From Curtobacterium sp. MCBA15_009 (lineage in GTDB: Bacteria > Actinomycetota > Actinomycetes > Actinomycetales > Microbacteriaceae): a stretch of 48,495 bases of DNA. The translations under genes were made by a program, and so were the position numbers. Below, in pieces: positions 26,139 to 36,923 of this stretch. Location of the stretch: NCBI RefSeq assembly GCF_001864895.1, contig NZ_MJGO01000037.1:121729-170223 (forward strand), written 5' to 3'. Under the pieces are notes generated by a model. The model was not told the DNA's origin, did no database searches, and saw only the letters and a list, made by a program, of their open reading frames with translations. The first letter of the stretch is position 1. The number at the start of each line of letters is the position of its first letter.

Positions 26139-26557
26139 TATGCGTCGCCCTCCTCGCGCTTGATGATGCGTGCCTTGAGGGGCAGCTTGTGGATTGCGCG
26201 GGTCAACGCCTCGCGGGCGATGTCCTCGCTGACGCCGGAGAGCTCGAAGAGCACCCGGCCGGGCTTGACGTTGGCGACCCACCACTCGGGCGAACCCTTA
26301 CCGGAACCCATTCGGGTCTCGGCCGGCTTCTTGGTGAGCGGGCGGTCCGGGTAGATGTTGATCCAGACCTTGCCGCCACGCTTGATGTGACGCGTCATGG
26401 CGATACGAGCGGACTCGATCTGCCGGTTGGTCACGTACGCCGGGGTGAGCGCCTGGATACCGTAGTCGCCGAAGCTGACCTTGGTGCCACCGGTCGCCTG
26501 ACCCGAACGCTTCGGGTGGTGCTGCTTGCGGTGCTTGACTCGACGGGGAATAAGCAT
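26138..26557 (-). CDS. rplP: 50S ribosomal protein L16
   Basis: L16 organises the A-site side of the peptidyl-transferase region. The 139 residues start [20 protein letters not shown] and carry the signature segments [20 protein letters not shown] and [19 protein letters not shown]. Length matches the family. It lies two bases after rpsC and overlaps rpmC. Confidence 0.98.
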   Translation of the reverse strand: MLIPRRVKHRKQHHPKRSGQATGGTKVSFGDYGIQALTPAYVTNRQIESARIAMTRHIKRGGKVWINIYPDRPLTKKPAETRMGSGKGSPEWWVANVKPGRVLFELSGVSEDIAREALTRAIHKLPLKARIIKREEGDA

Positions 26558-26559
26558 GG

Positions 26560-27357
26560 TTACGCCTCAACTCCTGCGCCGGCCGGCGCGTCCTGCGGGG
26601 CCTGCTGCTGACGGCCGCCGCGGTCGCCGCCACGGCGGTCGCCGCGCTCGCCACGGGGGCCGCCACGACGCTCGGGGCGCGACGAACGCTGGTTCGCCTG
26701 CTCGCGAGCGAGCTCCTTGTTCGTGATGTCGCCCTTGTAGATCCAGACCTTCACGCCGATGCGACCGAACGTCGTCCGGGCCTCGTAGAAGCCGTAGTCG
26801 ATGTTGGCGCGGAGCGTGTGCAGGGGCACGCGGCCCTCGCGGTAGAACTCCGAGCGCGACATCTCGGCGCCGCCGAGACGACCGGACACCTGGATGCGGA
26901 CACCCTTGGCGCCGGCGCGCTGTGCCCCCTGCAGGCCCTTGCGCATGGCGCGACGGAACGCGACACGAGCGGAGAGCTGCTCGGCGATGCCCTGCGCGAC
27001 GAGCTGGGCCTCGGTCTCGGGGTTCTTGACCTCGAGGATGTTCAGCTGGATCTGCTTCTTGGTGAGCTTCTCGAGCTCGCCACGGACGCGCTCCGCCTCG
27101 GCGCCGCGGCGGCCGATGACGATGCCCGGACGTGCCGTGTGGATGTCCACGCGGACACGGTCACGGGTGCGCTCGAGCTCGATGCGGGCGACGCCGGCGC
27201 GGTCGAGGGTCTTCTTCAGGTACTCGCGCACCTTGATGTCCTCGGCCACGTAGTCGGCGTAACGCTGACCCGGCTTCGTGCTGTCGGTGAACCAGTGCGA
27301 GACGTGGTCCGTCGTGATCCCGAGACGGAAGCCGTACGGGTTGACCTTCTGGCCCAT
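26560..27357 (-). CDS. rpsC: 30S ribosomal protein S3 with RG-rich tail
   Basis: S3 lines the mRNA entry channel and has helicase activity with S4 and S5. The 265-residue protein has the N-terminal [14 protein letters not shown] motif, a type 2 KH domain with the GxxG loop in [16 protein letters not shown], and the C-terminal domain ending [15 protein letters not shown]. The last 45 residues are Arg/Gly/Gln-rich ([19 protein letters not shown]), a disordered tail longer than in E. coli (233 residues). It overlaps rplV by one base. Confidence 0.97.
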   Translation of the reverse strand: MGQKVNPYGFRLGITTDHVSHWFTDSTKPGQRYADYVAEDIKVREYLKKTLDRAGVARIELERTRDRVRVDIHTARPGIVIGRRGAEAERVRGELEKLTKKQIQLNILEVKNPETEAQLVAQGIAEQLSARVAFRRAMRKGLQGAQRAGAKGVRIQVSGRLGGAEMSRSEFYREGRVPLHTLRANIDYGFYEARTTFGRIGVKVWIYKGDITNKELAREQANQRSSRPERRGGPRGERGDRRGGDRGGRQQQAPQDAPAGAGVEA

Positions 27358-27749
27358 TACTTGCTCGCCTTCTTGCTCGTCGCGGCAACCTCGGCCTCGT
27401 CCGGCGTCGCGAGGACGACCGTGATGTGGCTGGTGCGCTTGTTGATGCGGAAGGCGCGGCCCTGGGCGCGCGGCTGGAACCGCTTCAGGGTCGTGCCCTC
27501 GTCGACGAAGACGCGGCTCACGTAGAGGTCGCGCTCGTCGAGGAAGCTGTTCGTCGAGTCAGCCTTGACCCGTGCGTTAGCGATCGCCGAGGCGACCAGC
27601 TTGTACACGGGCTCCGAAGCGCCCTGGGGGGCGAACTTCAGGATGGCGAGCGCCTCGTGGGCCTGCTTGCCGCGGATCAGCTCGATGACGCGACGGGCCT
27701 TCTGAGGCGTGACGCGGATGTGTCGCACGCGTGCGATCGACTCCACCAT
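27357..27749 (-). CDS. rplV: 50S ribosomal protein L22
   Basis: L22 extends a beta-hairpin into the exit tunnel, where macrolides bind. The 130 residues contain [18 protein letters not shown] near the N-terminus and the hairpin [20 protein letters not shown]. No deletion of the kind linked to macrolide resistance is visible in the hairpin tip. The last ten residues ([12 protein letters not shown]) are a short extension. Confidence 0.97.
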   Translation of the reverse strand: MVESIARVRHIRVTPQKARRVIELIRGKQAHEALAILKFAPQGASEPVYKLVASAIANARVKADSTNSFLDERDLYVSRVFVDEGTTLKRFQPRAQGRAFRINKRTSHITVVLATPDEAEVAATSKKASK

Positions 27750-27774
27750 TTCGTTCCTCCTCTGCGTCCCCGCG

Positions 27775-28056
27775 TTAGCGGCGACGGCCCTTCTTGTCGT
27801 CCTTCACGTGACCACGGAAGGTGCGGGTCGGCGCGAACTCGCCGAGCTTGTGACCGACCATCGACTCGGTGACGAACACCGGGATGTGCTTGCGGCCGTC
27901 GTGCACGGCGATCGTGTGCCCGAGCATGTTCGGGACGATCATCGAGCGACGCGACCAGGTACGGATCACGTTCTTGGTGTTGGCCTCGTTCTGCGTGACG
28001 ACCTTGCGAAGCAGGTGCTCGTCGACGAAGGGGCCCTTCTTCAGACTGCGTGGCAT
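27775..28056 (-). CDS. rpsS: 30S ribosomal protein S19
   Basis: S19 sits on top of the small-subunit head beside S13. It has 93 residues, beginning [19 protein letters not shown], with [20 protein letters not shown] and the C-terminal [20 protein letters not shown]. Twenty-five bases separate it from rplV and 11 from rplB upstream. Confidence 0.98.
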   Translation of the reverse strand: MPRSLKKGPFVDEHLLRKVVTQNEANTKNVIRTWSRRSMIVPNMLGHTIAVHDGRKHIPVFVTESMVGHKLGEFAPTRTFRGHVKDDKKGRRR

Positions 28057-28067
28057 CTTCGGAACTC

Positions 28068-28907
<840 letters not shown>

Positions 28908-28925
28908 GATTTATCCCTCTGGTCC

Positions 28926-29225
28926 TCAGCCGACAGCCGTGAAGATGTCGATCGAACCGGACTTGAGCGTCACGATGGCGCGCTTGGTGTCCTTGCGCTT
29001 GCCGAGACCGAACTTGGTGCGACGGGTCTTGCCCGGGCGGTTCAGCGTGTTGATGCTCGCGACCTTGACGTCGAAGATCTTCTCGATGGCGAGCTTGATC
29101 TCGGTCTTGTTCGAGCGGGGGTCCACGATGAACGTGTACTTGCCCTGGTCGATGAGCCCGTAGCTCTTCTCCGAGACGACCGGCGAGATGATGACGTCGC
29201 GCGGGTCCTTGTTGAAGCCGCTCAT
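28926..29225 (-). CDS. rplW: 50S ribosomal protein L23
   Basis: L23 is the tunnel-exit docking site for trigger factor and SRP. The 99 residues include [20 protein letters not shown], the family core, and [20 protein letters not shown], followed by [19 protein letters not shown] glutamate corresponding to the trigger-factor contact lies in VVSEKS. The ATG overlaps the rplD stop by four bases. Confidence 0.97.
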   Translation of the reverse strand: MSGFNKDPRDVIISPVVSEKSYGLIDQGKYTFIVDPRSNKTEIKLAIEKIFDVKVASINTLNRPGKTRRTKFGLGKRKDTKRAIVTLKSGSIDIFTAVG

Positions 29226-29881
29226 GCGGTGATCTCCTTCGCGGTCTTCGACGCGATGAAGGCGTCGAGGGCGCTCTTGCTGAAGACGAGCGCGTCGGCC
29301 TTCAGCACGTCGTAGGCGTTGAGCTGGCCGTGCGTGAGCGCGTGGACGTTCGGCAGGTTGCGGATCGACTTGAGCGTGAGCTCGTCGTCCGACTCGAGCA
29401 CGACGAGCACGTGCTTGACGGGCGCGACCTTCTCGAGCAGCGTGCGGGCGGTCTTGGTCGACGGCACCTCGGCCGCGACGAAGCCCTCCACAGCGGAGAT
29501 GCGGCCACCGCGGGCGCGGTCCGAGAGCGAGCCGAGCAGAGCCGCGGCGATCATCTTCTTCGGGGTGCGCTGCGAGTAGTCGCGCGGGGTCGGTCCGTGG
29601 ACGACGCCACCGCCGGTGTGCTCCGGAGCGCGGACCGAACCCTGACGGGAGCGGCCGGTGCCCTTCTGCTTGAACGGCTTGCGACCGGCACCGCGGACTT
29701 CGCCACGGTTCTTGGTCTTGTGGGTGCCCTGACGCGCGGCTGCGAGCTGCGCGGTGACGACCTGGTGGATCAGCGGGACGTTGGTCTCGACGTCGAAGAG
29801 CGCTGCGGGCAGCTCGATGCTGCCGGCGACGGCGCCAGTCGCGTCGAGGACGTCGATCGTGGTTGCGGTCTCGGTGGCCAT
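29222..29881 (-). CDS. rplD: 50S ribosomal protein L4
   Basis: L4 lines the tunnel constriction and, in E. coli, autoregulates the S10 operon. The 219 residues include the extended loop [20 protein letters not shown] and [19 protein letters not shown]. The start may be the ATG at 29881 or a GTG two codons earlier at 29887 that overlaps the rplC stop as GTGA; the junction sequence is identical to that at rplF-rplR. I prefer the ATG because family members start at MATE- or MAT-like residues. Confidence 0.96.
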   Translation of the reverse strand: MATETATTIDVLDATGAVAGSIELPAALFDVETNVPLIHQVVTAQLAAARQGTHKTKNRGEVRGAGRKPFKQKGTGRSRQGSVRAPEHTGGGVVHGPTPRDYSQRTPKKMIAAALLGSLSDRARGGRISAVEGFVAAEVPSTKTARTLLEKVAPVKHVLVVLESDDELTLKSIRNLPNVHALTHGQLNAYDVLKADALVFSKSALDAFIASKTAKEITA

Positions 29882-29883
29882 GA

Positions 29884-30540
29884 TCACTTACCCTTCACGG
29901 CGGTGCGGACGAAGACGGAACGGCCACGAGCGCCGGGGACGGCGCCCTTGACGAGCAGCAGACCCTTCTCGGCGTCGACGGCGTGCACCGTGAGGTTGAG
30001 GACGGTCACGCGGTCGCCACCCATGCGGCCCGCCATGCGCATGCCCTTGAAGACACGCGACGGGGTCGAGGAGGCACCGATCGAACCGGGCTTGCGGTGG
30101 TTGCGGTGCGCACCGTGCGAGGCGCCGACGCCGTGGAAGCCGTGGCGCTTCATGACACCGGCGAAGCCCTTGCCCTTGGAGGTACCGACGACGTCGACCT
30201 TCTGGCCCGCCGTGAACGTGCCGTCCACGGTGAGCTCCTGGCCGAGCGTGTACTCAGCGGAGTCGTTGGTACGGATCTCGGTGAGGGTGCGACGCGGGGT
30301 CACGCCAGCGGCCTCGAAGTGGCCGGCGGCCGGCTTGTTGACCTTGCGCGGGTCGATGGCACCGGCGGCGATCTGGATCGCCTCGTAGCCGTCGCGCTCA
30401 GCGTTGCGGATCTGGGTGACCACGTTCGGGCCGACCTCGATCACGGTGACGGGGATGAACTTGTTGTTCTCGTCCCACACCTGGGTCATCCCGAGCTTCT
30501 TGCCGAGGAGGCCCTTGACGGTCTTGGTTGAGTTCGCCAT
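29884..30540 (-). CDS. rplC: 50S ribosomal protein L3
   Basis: L3 is one of the first proteins to bind 23S rRNA and reaches the peptidyl-transferase centre. The 218 residues have [20 protein letters not shown] at the start and [20 protein letters not shown] in the extension. Where E. coli has the PrmB-methylated glutamine (GSIGQ), this protein has alanine (GSIGA), so that modification cannot occur. It lies 12 bases after rpsJ. Confidence 0.97.
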   Translation of the reverse strand: MANSTKTVKGLLGKKLGMTQVWDENNKFIPVTVIEVGPNVVTQIRNAERDGYEAIQIAAGAIDPRKVNKPAAGHFEAAGVTPRRTLTEIRTNDSAEYTLGQELTVDGTFTAGQKVDVVGTSKGKGFAGVMKRHGFHGVGASHGAHRNHRKPGSIGASSTPSRVFKGMRMAGRMGGDRVTVLNLTVHAVDAEKGLLLVKGAVPGARGRSVFVRTAVKGK

Positions 30541-30552
30541 TGGTCAGCCCCC

Positions 30553-30861
30553 TTACAGCTTGATCTCGATGTTGACGTCAGCCGGCAGGTCGAGTCGCAT
30601 GAGCGAGTCCACGGCCTTCGGCGTCGGGTCGACGATGTCGATGACCCGCTTGTGCGTGCGCTTCTCGAAGTGCTCGCGCGAGTCCTTGTACTTGTGAGGG
30701 GAACGGATCACTGCGATCACGTTCTTCTCGGTGGGGAGCGGCACCGGGCCGACCACGGTCGCACCGGCACGGGTCACCGTGTCGACGATCTTCCGGGCCG
30801 ACGTGTCGATGACCTCGTGGTCGTACGACTTGAGCCGGATGCGGATCTTCTGTCCCGCCAT
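30553..30861 (-). CDS. rpsJ: 30S ribosomal protein S10
   Basis: S10 belongs to the small-subunit head and also acts as NusE in antitermination. The 102 residues, beginning [20 protein letters not shown], are of exact family length; the open frame continues upstream to 30954 but has no homology. [19 protein letters not shown] and the C-terminal [10 protein letters not shown] are conserved. It is the first gene of the S10 operon and follows a 508-base leader. Confidence 0.98.
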   Translation of the reverse strand: MAGQKIRIRLKSYDHEVIDTSARKIVDTVTRAGATVVGPVPLPTEKNVIAVIRSPHKYKDSREHFEKRTHKRVIDIVDPTPKAVDSLMRLDLPADVNIEIKL

Positions 30862-31369
30862 GTGTCTCTTGTCCTCTCTGCGCCGCGCACCCTCTGGCCG
30901 CCTGACGCCGCTCGGCTCTGCATTCCTGCAGACCGTGCTGTTTTCCTGAACCAACCGGCCGCATCCGCTGGGGATGACCGCTGTTCACCTGTCAACCGCG
31001 CGGGCGACCATGGCCGTCCAGCGTGGGCAATCGACTTCCTCGCACTCCGGGCGCAGCAGTGCTGCGTCCGTCATGACCTCGGGGAGTCGTGTTCTGCTGC
31101 CTGCGGCCCAACCCAGCCCTGCTGGACAGGGGGGTTGTGCACTGCCAGAGCAGTGATCCTGCGGACTCGCACCCGCGGGGAATTCGGAACCGGACAAGTC
31201 TCGCATGTCCTCGGCCGACGTGCAACCCGGGCGTGTCGCGACATGCCGGGCGCGTCCGTGCCGGCTCGCTTCCCCGGATCCGCGCGGATCGGCCGGCCTG
31301 GAGGCACGGGTCACCGCCGTCACGCAGAGCGCCCTCCGGAGATGGTCCGGAGGGCGCTCGTGGGGACGT
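30862..31369 (-). other. Long S10-operon leader and upstream spacer, TA-free
   Basis: These 508 bases lie between the DarT-like gene stop and rpsJ. I read no TA dinucleotide anywhere in it, on either strand. A perfect TTGACA occurs on the minus strand (30990-30995), but nothing like a -10 follows at 16-18 bases. Small inverted repeats are present: CACTGC/GCAGTG (31140-31155) and CGCAGCA/TGCTGCG (31052-31066). Several open frames run through because TAA and TAG cannot occur; none is convincing, including a 29-codon frame at 30985-31074 with two cysteines. The S10 promoter must be here or upstream but I cannot place it. Confidence 0.6.
31327..31359 (-). terminator. Hairpin after the DarT-like gene
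   Basis: GAGCGCCCTCCGGA (31327-31340) pairs exactly with TCCGGAGGGCGCTC (31346-31359) around a 5-base loop, 10 bases past the stop of the DarT-like gene. It should insulate the S10 leader from upstream transcription. Confidence 0.75.
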
Positions 31370-32176
31370 CTACTCGGCCGTCACCGGGGGCACGAACCAC
31401 GGCGGGAAGACCGCCACCCGCGGCGCGTGGCCGCCGTGGTCGGCGAGCACCGCGCGCACCGTCTGGCGGGCCTTGTCGTTCGGCACACCGATGACGGCGA
31501 CCGACGAGAACGGCACGCTCGGGCCGGCCAACAGCTCGAGGTCGTGCATCTCCGGGTCGGTGAAGTCCGTGCGGCGGATGAGGTTCGTCGCAGCGTCGGG
31601 GCCGACGGCGAACCGGACGTCCTCGGCGTCGGCGTCCTGGTCGGCGACGATGACCGACGCACCGAAGGTCGACACCGGGACCACGAGCACGATGTAGTCG
31701 ACGGCGCGGGTGCGCCGCGCCGCGTCCGACCAGCGCTCGCCCTCGGCGCCGGAGCGCAGCTCGTCCCACCGCGTCGCGTCGGGCGAGAGCAGGAACGGCA
31801 CGTGGCCGGCGACGGGCGAGCCGTCGGGGGCGTGCGCGTCGACGCGGGCGGTGCGGGTCTCCGGGGAGCTCACGTCGACGACGGGCTCGGCCTGCTCGGC
31901 GGCCAGGATGGCGCCCGCGCCGACGATGCCGTCGAGGTTGTCGATGTGCGTCACGTGGTGTGCCCGCAGCGCGGAGAAGACCCGGGCCTCCGGGAGCTCC
32001 GGCGTGGGCGACCGCAGCGACGTGCCCGGGCCGGAGGCCGGCGGGTCGGCGCGGAGGTTCGTGGTGATGCGGGTCCGCCGCTGGGTCGGTGCTGCTGGGG
32101 TGTCGGACACCTCGCGCTGGCGGGGCGCGCAGATGTCGCAGAGCTCGATGGGGAAACCGTGGATGCACTCGGTCAC
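31370..32176 (-). CDS. DarT-like ssDNA thymidine ADP-ribosyltransferase (DUF4433), solo
   Basis: DarT enzymes ADP-ribosylate thymidine in single-stranded DNA; in toxin-antitoxin pairs DarG reverses this. The 268-residue protein shows family landmarks: HVTHIDNL (74-81), VAGHVPFLLSP (122-132), an (I/V)VLVVPVSTF strand, and DLELLAGPSVPF, where E214 is at the place of the expected catalytic Glu. An N-terminal module CIHGFPIELCDIC (C4, H6, C13, C16) looks zinc-binding and is followed by a 40-residue flexible linker. No macrodomain (DarG) gene is adjacent. Upstream by 80 bases on the same strand is topoisomerase IB. The start is GTG, with AAGGA somewhat far upstream. Activity is inferred; it could be an inactive or housekeeping relative. 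Confidence 0.68.
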   Translation of the reverse strand: MTECIHGFPIELCDICAPRQREVSDTPAAPTQRRTRITTNLRADPPASGPGTSLRSPTPELPEARVFSALRAHHVTHIDNLDGIVGAGAILAAEQAEPVVDVSSPETRTARVDAHAPDGSPVAGHVPFLLSPDATRWDELRSGAEGERWSDAARRTRAVDYIVLVVPVSTFGASVIVADQDADAEDVRFAVGPDAATNLIRRTDFTDPEMHDLELLAGPSVPFSSVAVIGVPNDKARQTVRAVLADHGGHAPRVAVFPPWFVPPVTAE

Positions 32177-32256
32177 GACTGTTGGGGGTCCTTCCGTGCC
32201 GTGTGGGGGTGGTCCGGCACGTCGACCAACGCTACGTCATCCGGACCGCCACGCGG

Positions 32257-33234
32257 TCACTGTCGGTAGAGCAGGGCACGCACCTCGGACTCCGCGGAGC
32301 CGAGGCGGTCGGGGTCGATGGTCTCGCCGTGGTCGTAGGCGTCGAGCAGACGCGGGTCGATGTAGCTCTGTCGGCACACCGTCGGGGTGTTGCCGAGTTC
32401 CTCGCTCGCGGCCTTCACTGCGTGCGAGACCGCCTTCTTGCGCTTCGCCTGCGTCGACTCCGGTCCGGTCTTCGCCAGGTCGACCGCGGCGGCGACCGTG
32501 CCGTGCAGGGTCCGGAAGTCCTTCGCGGTGAACTCGTCCCCCGCGCGTTCCTTGACGTAGGCGTTGATGTCCTCGGCGGACAGCGGCTCCCACTCGGCAC
32601 CGCGGCGCTCACGGAAGGACAGCAGCCGCGCGTTCGGTCCGCGGCGCTTCATGCCGGCGATGACCCGGGCGAGGTCGGCGTCGTGGATCGACGAGGACCA
32701 CTCCTGCCCGCTCTTGCCGGGGAAGTCGAGCTCGATGTCGTCGCCGGAGACGTGGGCGTGCGCACACAGCAGCGTCGAGAGCCCGCGGCTGCCGTGTTCC
32801 GTCGCGTAGCGCTCCGAGCCGACCCGCAGCGACCCCTGGTCGAGCATGCGGAACGCAGCGGCCAGCGCGCGCTGCCGGTCGGGCTCGGGACGCCGCAGGT
32901 CCATCGTGACCCCACGACGCGCGACCGGCAGGGACTCGGCGAGGGCCAGGGCCCGGTCGTACTTGATGCGGTCCATGCGCTCGCGCCAGGACGGGTGGTA
33001 CATGTACTGGCGCCGCCCCGCACCGTCGATCCCGGTGGCGAGGATGTGCCCGTTCTCGTACGGCGAGATCCACACGTCGTCCCACGCCGGCGGGATCACC
33101 AGGGCGTCGAGTCGCTCGCGCACGTCCTTGTCGGTCACGGTGCTGCCCGACGGGTCGCGGTACGAGAACCCGCGCCCGCTGCGGAGGCGGTGGTAGCCAC
33201 GACCGTTGGTCGTGGAGCGGCGGAGACGTGTCAC
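32257..33234 (-). CDS. DNA topoisomerase IB
   Basis: A type IB topoisomerase relaxes supercoils by a 3'-phosphotyrosine nick. The protein keeps the bacterial/poxvirus-like layout: N-terminal domain ([28 protein letters not shown]), catalytic domain with [28 protein letters not shown] and the active-site tyrosine in [19 protein letters not shown] (about Y291 from this start). I prefer the GTG at 33234 (VTRLRRST), giving 325 residues; an upstream TTG at 33246 would add four. Neither start has an ideal Shine-Dalgarno. It is placed between tuf and the S10 operon, next to the DarT-like gene. Confidence 0.92.
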   Translation of the reverse strand: MTRLRRSTTNGRGYHRLRSGRGFSYRDPSGSTVTDKDVRERLDALVIPPAWDDVWISPYENGHILATGIDGAGRRQYMYHPSWRERMDRIKYDRALALAESLPVARRGVTMDLRRPEPDRQRALAAAFRMLDQGSLRVGSERYATEHGSRGLSTLLCAHAHVSGDDIELDFPGKSGQEWSSSIHDADLARVIAGMKRRGPNARLLSFRERRGAEWEPLSAEDINAYVKERAGDEFTAKDFRTLHGTVAAAVDLAKTGPESTQAKRKKAVSHAVKAASEELGNTPTVCRQSYIDPRLLDAYDHGETIDPDRLGSAESEVRALLYRQ

Positions 33235-33337
33235 GTCCCTCAGCAAACTCCGACACGCCTGTGACGCACCACGGATCGGCGTGCACCGACGCGCCGGGGA
33301 CGACCCGGGCCTCCCGTCCGTCGCCCGCGGACGACGA

Positions 33338-33369
33338 AGCGGGGCCGGGCCCGAAGGCCCGACCCCGCT
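33338..33369 (-). terminator. tuf terminator with UUCG loop
   Basis: On the minus strand a 14-bp stem (AGCGGGGTCGGGCC and partner, one G-U pair) is closed by the extra-stable tetraloop CUUCGG. It begins 18 bases past the tuf stop and ends the str operon. Confidence 0.85.
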
Positions 33370-33386
33370 CGCGCAAGGAACCGGAG

Positions 33387-34574
33387 TTACTTGATGATCT
33401 TCTCGACCGTACCGGCGCCGACCGTACGACCACCCTCACGGATGGCGAAGCGGAGGCCCTCCTCCATGGCGATCGGCTGGATCAGCTCGACCGTCATGGC
33501 GACGGTGTCACCGGGCATGACCATCTCGGTGCCCTCGGGCAGCGTGATGACGCCGGTGACGTCCGTGGTGCGGAAGTAGAACTGCGGGCGGTAGTTCGCG
33601 TAGAACGGGTTGTGACGCCCACCCTCGTCCTTGGTCAGGATGTACGCGTTCGCCTGGAACTCGGTGTGCGGCGTGACCGAACCCGGCTTCACGACGACCT
33701 GGCCGCGCTCCACGTCCTCGCGCTTGAGGCCACGGATGAGCAGACCGGTGTTGTCACCGGCGACCGCCTGGTCGAGCAGCTTGCGGAACATCTCGATGCC
33801 CGTGACGGTGGTCTTCTGCGTCGCGCGGATGCCGACGATCTCGACCTCCTCGTTCAGGTTGAGCGTGCCACGCTCGACGCGACCGGTGACGACCGTGCCA
33901 CGACCGGTGATCGTGAAGACGTCCTCGATCGGCATCAGGAACGGCTGGTCGGTGGCGCGCACCGGGTCCGGCACGTTCTCGTCGACCTGGGCCATGAGGT
34001 CCTGGACCGACTTGACCCACTTCTCGTCGCCCTCGAGCGCCTTGAGCGCCGAGACCTGCACGACGGGGGCGTCCTCGTCGAACTGCTGCGAGCCGAGGAG
34101 CTCGCGGACCTCGAGCTCGACGAGCTCCAGGATCTCCTCGTCGTCCACCATGTCGGACTTGTTCAGCGCGACGACGATGTAGGGGACGCCGACCTGGCGG
34201 GCGAGCAGGACGTGCTCACGCGTCTGGGGCATCGGGCCGTCGGTGGCGGCGACCACGAGGATCGCGCCGTCCATCTGCGCCGCACCCGTGATCATGTTCT
34301 TCACGTAGTCGGCGTGACCGGGGGCGTCGACGTGCGCGTAGTGACGCTTCTCGGTCTGGTACTCCACGTGGGAGATGTTGATCGTGATGCCGCGCTGGCG
34401 CTCCTCGGGAGCGTTGTCGATCTGCGCGAAGTCACGGGCCTCGTTGAGGTCCGGGTACTGGTCGTGCAGAACCTTGGTGATCGCCGCCGTGAGCGTGGTC
34501 TTGCCGTGGTCGACGTGACCGATGGTTCCGATGTTGACGTGCGGCTTGGTGCGCTCGAACTTGGCCTTGGCCAC
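33387..34574 (-). CDS. tuf: Elongation factor Tu
   Basis: EF-Tu delivers aminoacyl-tRNA to the ribosome as a GTPase. The 395 residues contain G1 GHVDHGKT (19-26), the switch I region ending [13 protein letters not shown]3 [13 protein letters not shown]4 NKSDMVDD and domain 2/3 motifs such as [13 protein letters not shown]. The start is a GTG at 34574 with a near-perfect AGGAGG eight bases upstream, in keeping with very high expression. It lies 147 bases after fusA. Residues where kirromycin-type resistance arises look ordinary. Confidence 0.98.
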   Translation of the reverse strand: MAKAKFERTKPHVNIGTIGHVDHGKTTLTAAITKVLHDQYPDLNEARDFAQIDNAPEERQRGITINISHVEYQTEKRHYAHVDAPGHADYVKNMITGAAQMDGAILVVAATDGPMPQTREHVLLARQVGVPYIVVALNKSDMVDDEEILELVELEVRELLGSQQFDEDAPVVQVSALKALEGDEKWVKSVQDLMAQVDENVPDPVRATDQPFLMPIEDVFTITGRGTVVTGRVERGTLNLNEEVEIVGIRATQKTTVTGIEMFRKLLDQAVAGDNTGLLIRGLKREDVERGQVVVKPGSVTPHTEFQANAYILTKDEGGRHNPFYANYRPQFYFRTTDVTGVITLPEGTEMVMPGDTVAMTVELIQPIAMEEGLRFAIREGGRTVGAGTVEKIIK

Positions 34575-34721
34575 TGTGGGTCCTCCTCAGGACTCGGAAA
34601 GCGTCACCTCCGGCCGGCCCTGGATGGGCTCGGACGTCGGTGCGCGGTGTTGTGTCGTTACTTTACTTGGTGGCGAGGGGCCCGTCGCCGGGCACCCCCG
34701 CCTGTGGAGAAGCGCTGAGCG
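34575..34721 (-). promoter_or_regulatory. fusA-tuf spacer, possible internal tuf promoter
   Basis: This 147-base gap is AT-richer than its surroundings around 34655-34672. On the minus strand TAAAGT could act as a -10, but no -35 stands 16-18 bases upstream. A tuf-specific promoter is known in other actinobacteria; here it is only suggested. Confidence 0.3.
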
Positions 34722-36836
34722 CTACTCCCCCGCGTTCTTCGCGATGATCTCCTCGGCGACCTTGGCCGGGACCTGGCTGTAGGTCTCGAAGGTCATCGAG
34801 TAGACCGCACGACCAGAGGTCTTCGACCGCAGGTCGCCGACGTAGCCGAACATCTCGGACAGCGGCACGCTCGCGCGGACCACCTTGACGCCCGAGGCGT
34901 CCTCCATCGAGGCGATCTGGCCACGACGGGAGTTCAGGTCACCGATGACGTCGCCCATGTACTCCTCCGGAGTACGGACCTCGACGGCCATGATCGGCTC
35001 GAGGATCGCCGGACCGGCCTTGCGGGCCGCTTCCTTGTAGGCGATCGAACCGGCGATCTTGAACGCCATCTCGGACGAGTCGACGTCGTGCGCCGCGCCG
35101 TCCTTGAGGATGGCCTTCACGCCGACCGTCGGGTAGCCCGCGAGGATGCCGACCTGCATGGCGTCCTGGATACCGGCGTCGACCGACGGGATGTACTCAC
35201 GCGGCACGCGACCACCGGTGACGGCGTTCTCGAATTCGTAGACCTTCTCGGCCGTGACTTCCATCGGCTCGAGGGCGATCTGCACCTTCGCGAACTGGCC
35301 GGAACCACCGGTCTGCTTCTTGTGCGTGTAGTCGTAGCGCTCGACGACCTTGGTGAGCGTCTCGCGGTAGGCCACCTGCGGCTTGCCGACGCTCGCCTCG
35401 ACCTTGAACTCGCGCTTCATGCGGTCGACGAGGATGTCGAGGTGGAGCTCGCCCATGCCCTTGATCGTCGTCTGACCGGTCTCGGCGTTGAGCTCGACGC
35501 GGAACGTCGGGTCCTCTTCGGCGAGCTTCTGGATGGCCGTGGAGAGCTTCTCCTGGTCGGCCTTCGTGTTCGGCTCGATGGCGACCTCGATGACCGGCTC
35601 CGGGAACGTCATCGACTCGAGGACGACCTGGTTGGTCGGGTCGCACAGGGTGTCACCGGTGGTGGTGTCCTTGAGGCCGATGACCGCGTAGATGTGGCCC
35701 GCGGTCACGTTGTCGACCGGGTTCTCCTTGTTGGAGTGCATCTGGAAGATCTTCCCGATGCGCTCCTTCTTGCCCTTGGTCGAGTTGATGACCTGGGCAC
35801 CGGACTCGATCGAGCCGGAGTACACGCGGACGTAGGTCAGACGACCGAAGAAGGGGTGCACCGCGACCTTGAACGCGAGGGCCGAGAACGGCTCCGACGC
35901 GTCGGGCTTGCGGATGATCTCCTTCTCCTCGTCCTTGACGTCGTGGCCGATCATCGGCGGCACGTCGAGCGGGGACGGGAGGTAGTCGATGACGGCGTCG
36001 AGCATCGGCTGGACACCGCGGTTCTTGAAGGCCGAGCCACAGAGGACGGGGTAGACCTCGGAAGCGATCGTGAGCTTGCGGATCGCGCTCTTGATCTCGT
36101 CCTTGGTGAGCTCCTCGCCGCCGAAGTACTTCTCGAGCAGGGCGTCGTCGGTCTCGGCGACGCGCTCGATCAGCTTGGCGCGGTACTCGTCCGCACGGTC
36201 CTTGAGGTCCGCGGGGATCTCCTGGACCTCGTACTGGGCGCCCATGGTGACGTCACCCTTGGCATCGCCCGGCCAGACCTTGGCGTGCATCTCGATGAGG
36301 TCGACGATCCCGACGAAGTCGTTCTCGGCGCCGATCGGGAGCTGGAGCACGAGGGGCTCCGCGCCGAGGCGGTTGATGATGGTGTCGACGGTGAAGTAGA
36401 AGTCGGCGCCCAGCTTGTCCATCTTGTTGACGAAGCAGATGCGCGGGACGTCGTACTTGTCCGCCTGACGCCACACGGTCTCGGACTGGGGCTCGACGCC
36501 CTCCTTGCCGTCGAAGACGGCGACCGCACCGTCGAGGACGCGGAGCGAGCGCTCCACCTCGACCGTGAAGTCCACGTGACCGGGGGTGTCGATGATGTTG
36601 ATCTGGTTGTTGTCCCAGAAGCAGGTCGTCGCGGCCGACGTGATCGTGATGCCGCGCTCCTGCTCCTGCGCCATCCAGTCCATCGTGGCAGCGCCGTCGT
36701 GGACCTCACCGATCTTGTGCGTGATGCCCGTGTAGAACAGGATGCGCTCGGTCGTCGTGGTCTTGCCGGCATCGATGTGCGCCATGATGCCGATGTTGCG
36801 GACCTTGTTCAGGTCGGTGAGCACGTCCTGTGCCAC
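34722..36836 (-). CDS. fusA: Elongation factor G
   Basis: EF-G is the translocation GTPase. The 704 residues include G1 [12 protein letters not shown] (19-30), [15 protein letters not shown]3 [16 protein letters not shown]4 [10 protein letters not shown], and the domain IV loop region [15 protein letters not shown] that enters the decoding site. The GTG start at 36836 is preceded by CGGAGGAA. Full length, with no insertion of the kind seen in ribosome-protection proteins such as TetM. Domain V ends with [18 protein letters not shown]. Confidence 0.98.
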   Translation of the reverse strand: MAQDVLTDLNKVRNIGIMAHIDAGKTTTTERILFYTGITHKIGEVHDGAATMDWMAQEQERGITITSAATTCFWDNNQINIIDTPGHVDFTVEVERSLRVLDGAVAVFDGKEGVEPQSETVWRQADKYDVPRICFVNKMDKLGADFYFTVDTIINRLGAEPLVLQLPIGAENDFVGIVDLIEMHAKVWPGDAKGDVTMGAQYEVQEIPADLKDRADEYRAKLIERVAETDDALLEKYFGGEELTKDEIKSAIRKLTIASEVYPVLCGSAFKNRGVQPMLDAVIDYLPSPLDVPPMIGHDVKDEEKEIIRKPDASEPFSALAFKVAVHPFFGRLTYVRVYSGSIESGAQVINSTKGKKERIGKIFQMHSNKENPVDNVTAGHIYAVIGLKDTTTGDTLCDPTNQVVLESMTFPEPVIEVAIEPNTKADQEKLSTAIQKLAEEDPTFRVELNAETGQTTIKGMGELHLDILVDRMKREFKVEASVGKPQVAYRETLTKVVERYDYTHKKQTGGSGQFAKVQIALEPMEVTAEKVYEFENAVTGGRVPREYIPSVDAGIQDAMQVGILAGYPTVGVKAILKDGAAHDVDSSEMAFKIAGSIAYKEAARKAGPAILEPIMAVEVRTPEEYMGDVIGDLNSRRGQIASMEDASGVKVVRASVPLSEMFGYVGDLRSKTSGRAVYSMTFETYSQVPAKVAEEIIAKNAGE

Positions 36837-36873
36837 AGGGTTCCTCCGGAAGAGTTGTAGGAGAGGTTGGCGG

Positions 36874-36915
36874 CCGTCCGGGCGCCGACGGTGGTGACCA
36901 CCGGCGCCCGGACGG
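36874..36915 (-). terminator. Hairpin between rpsG and fusA
   Basis: CCGTCCGGGCGCCG (36874-36887) pairs exactly with CGGCGCCCGGACGG (36902-36915); the 14 bases between contain the near-palindrome GTGGTGACCAC. It starts nine bases past the rpsG stop. As fusA has no separate promoter that I can see, it may act as a processing or attenuation element. Confidence 0.55.
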
Positions 36916-36923
36916 TGCCGGGA

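Noticed and set aside
30990..30995. TTGACA as the S10 promoter
   Set aside because: No -10-like hexamer stands 16-18 bases downstream; I list it only as an observation.
30985..31323. 112-codon frame in the S10 leader, including a 29-codon version with two Cys
   Set aside because: Stop codons TAA and TAG cannot occur in this TA-free stretch, so long frames are expected. No homology or clear ribosome site was seen.
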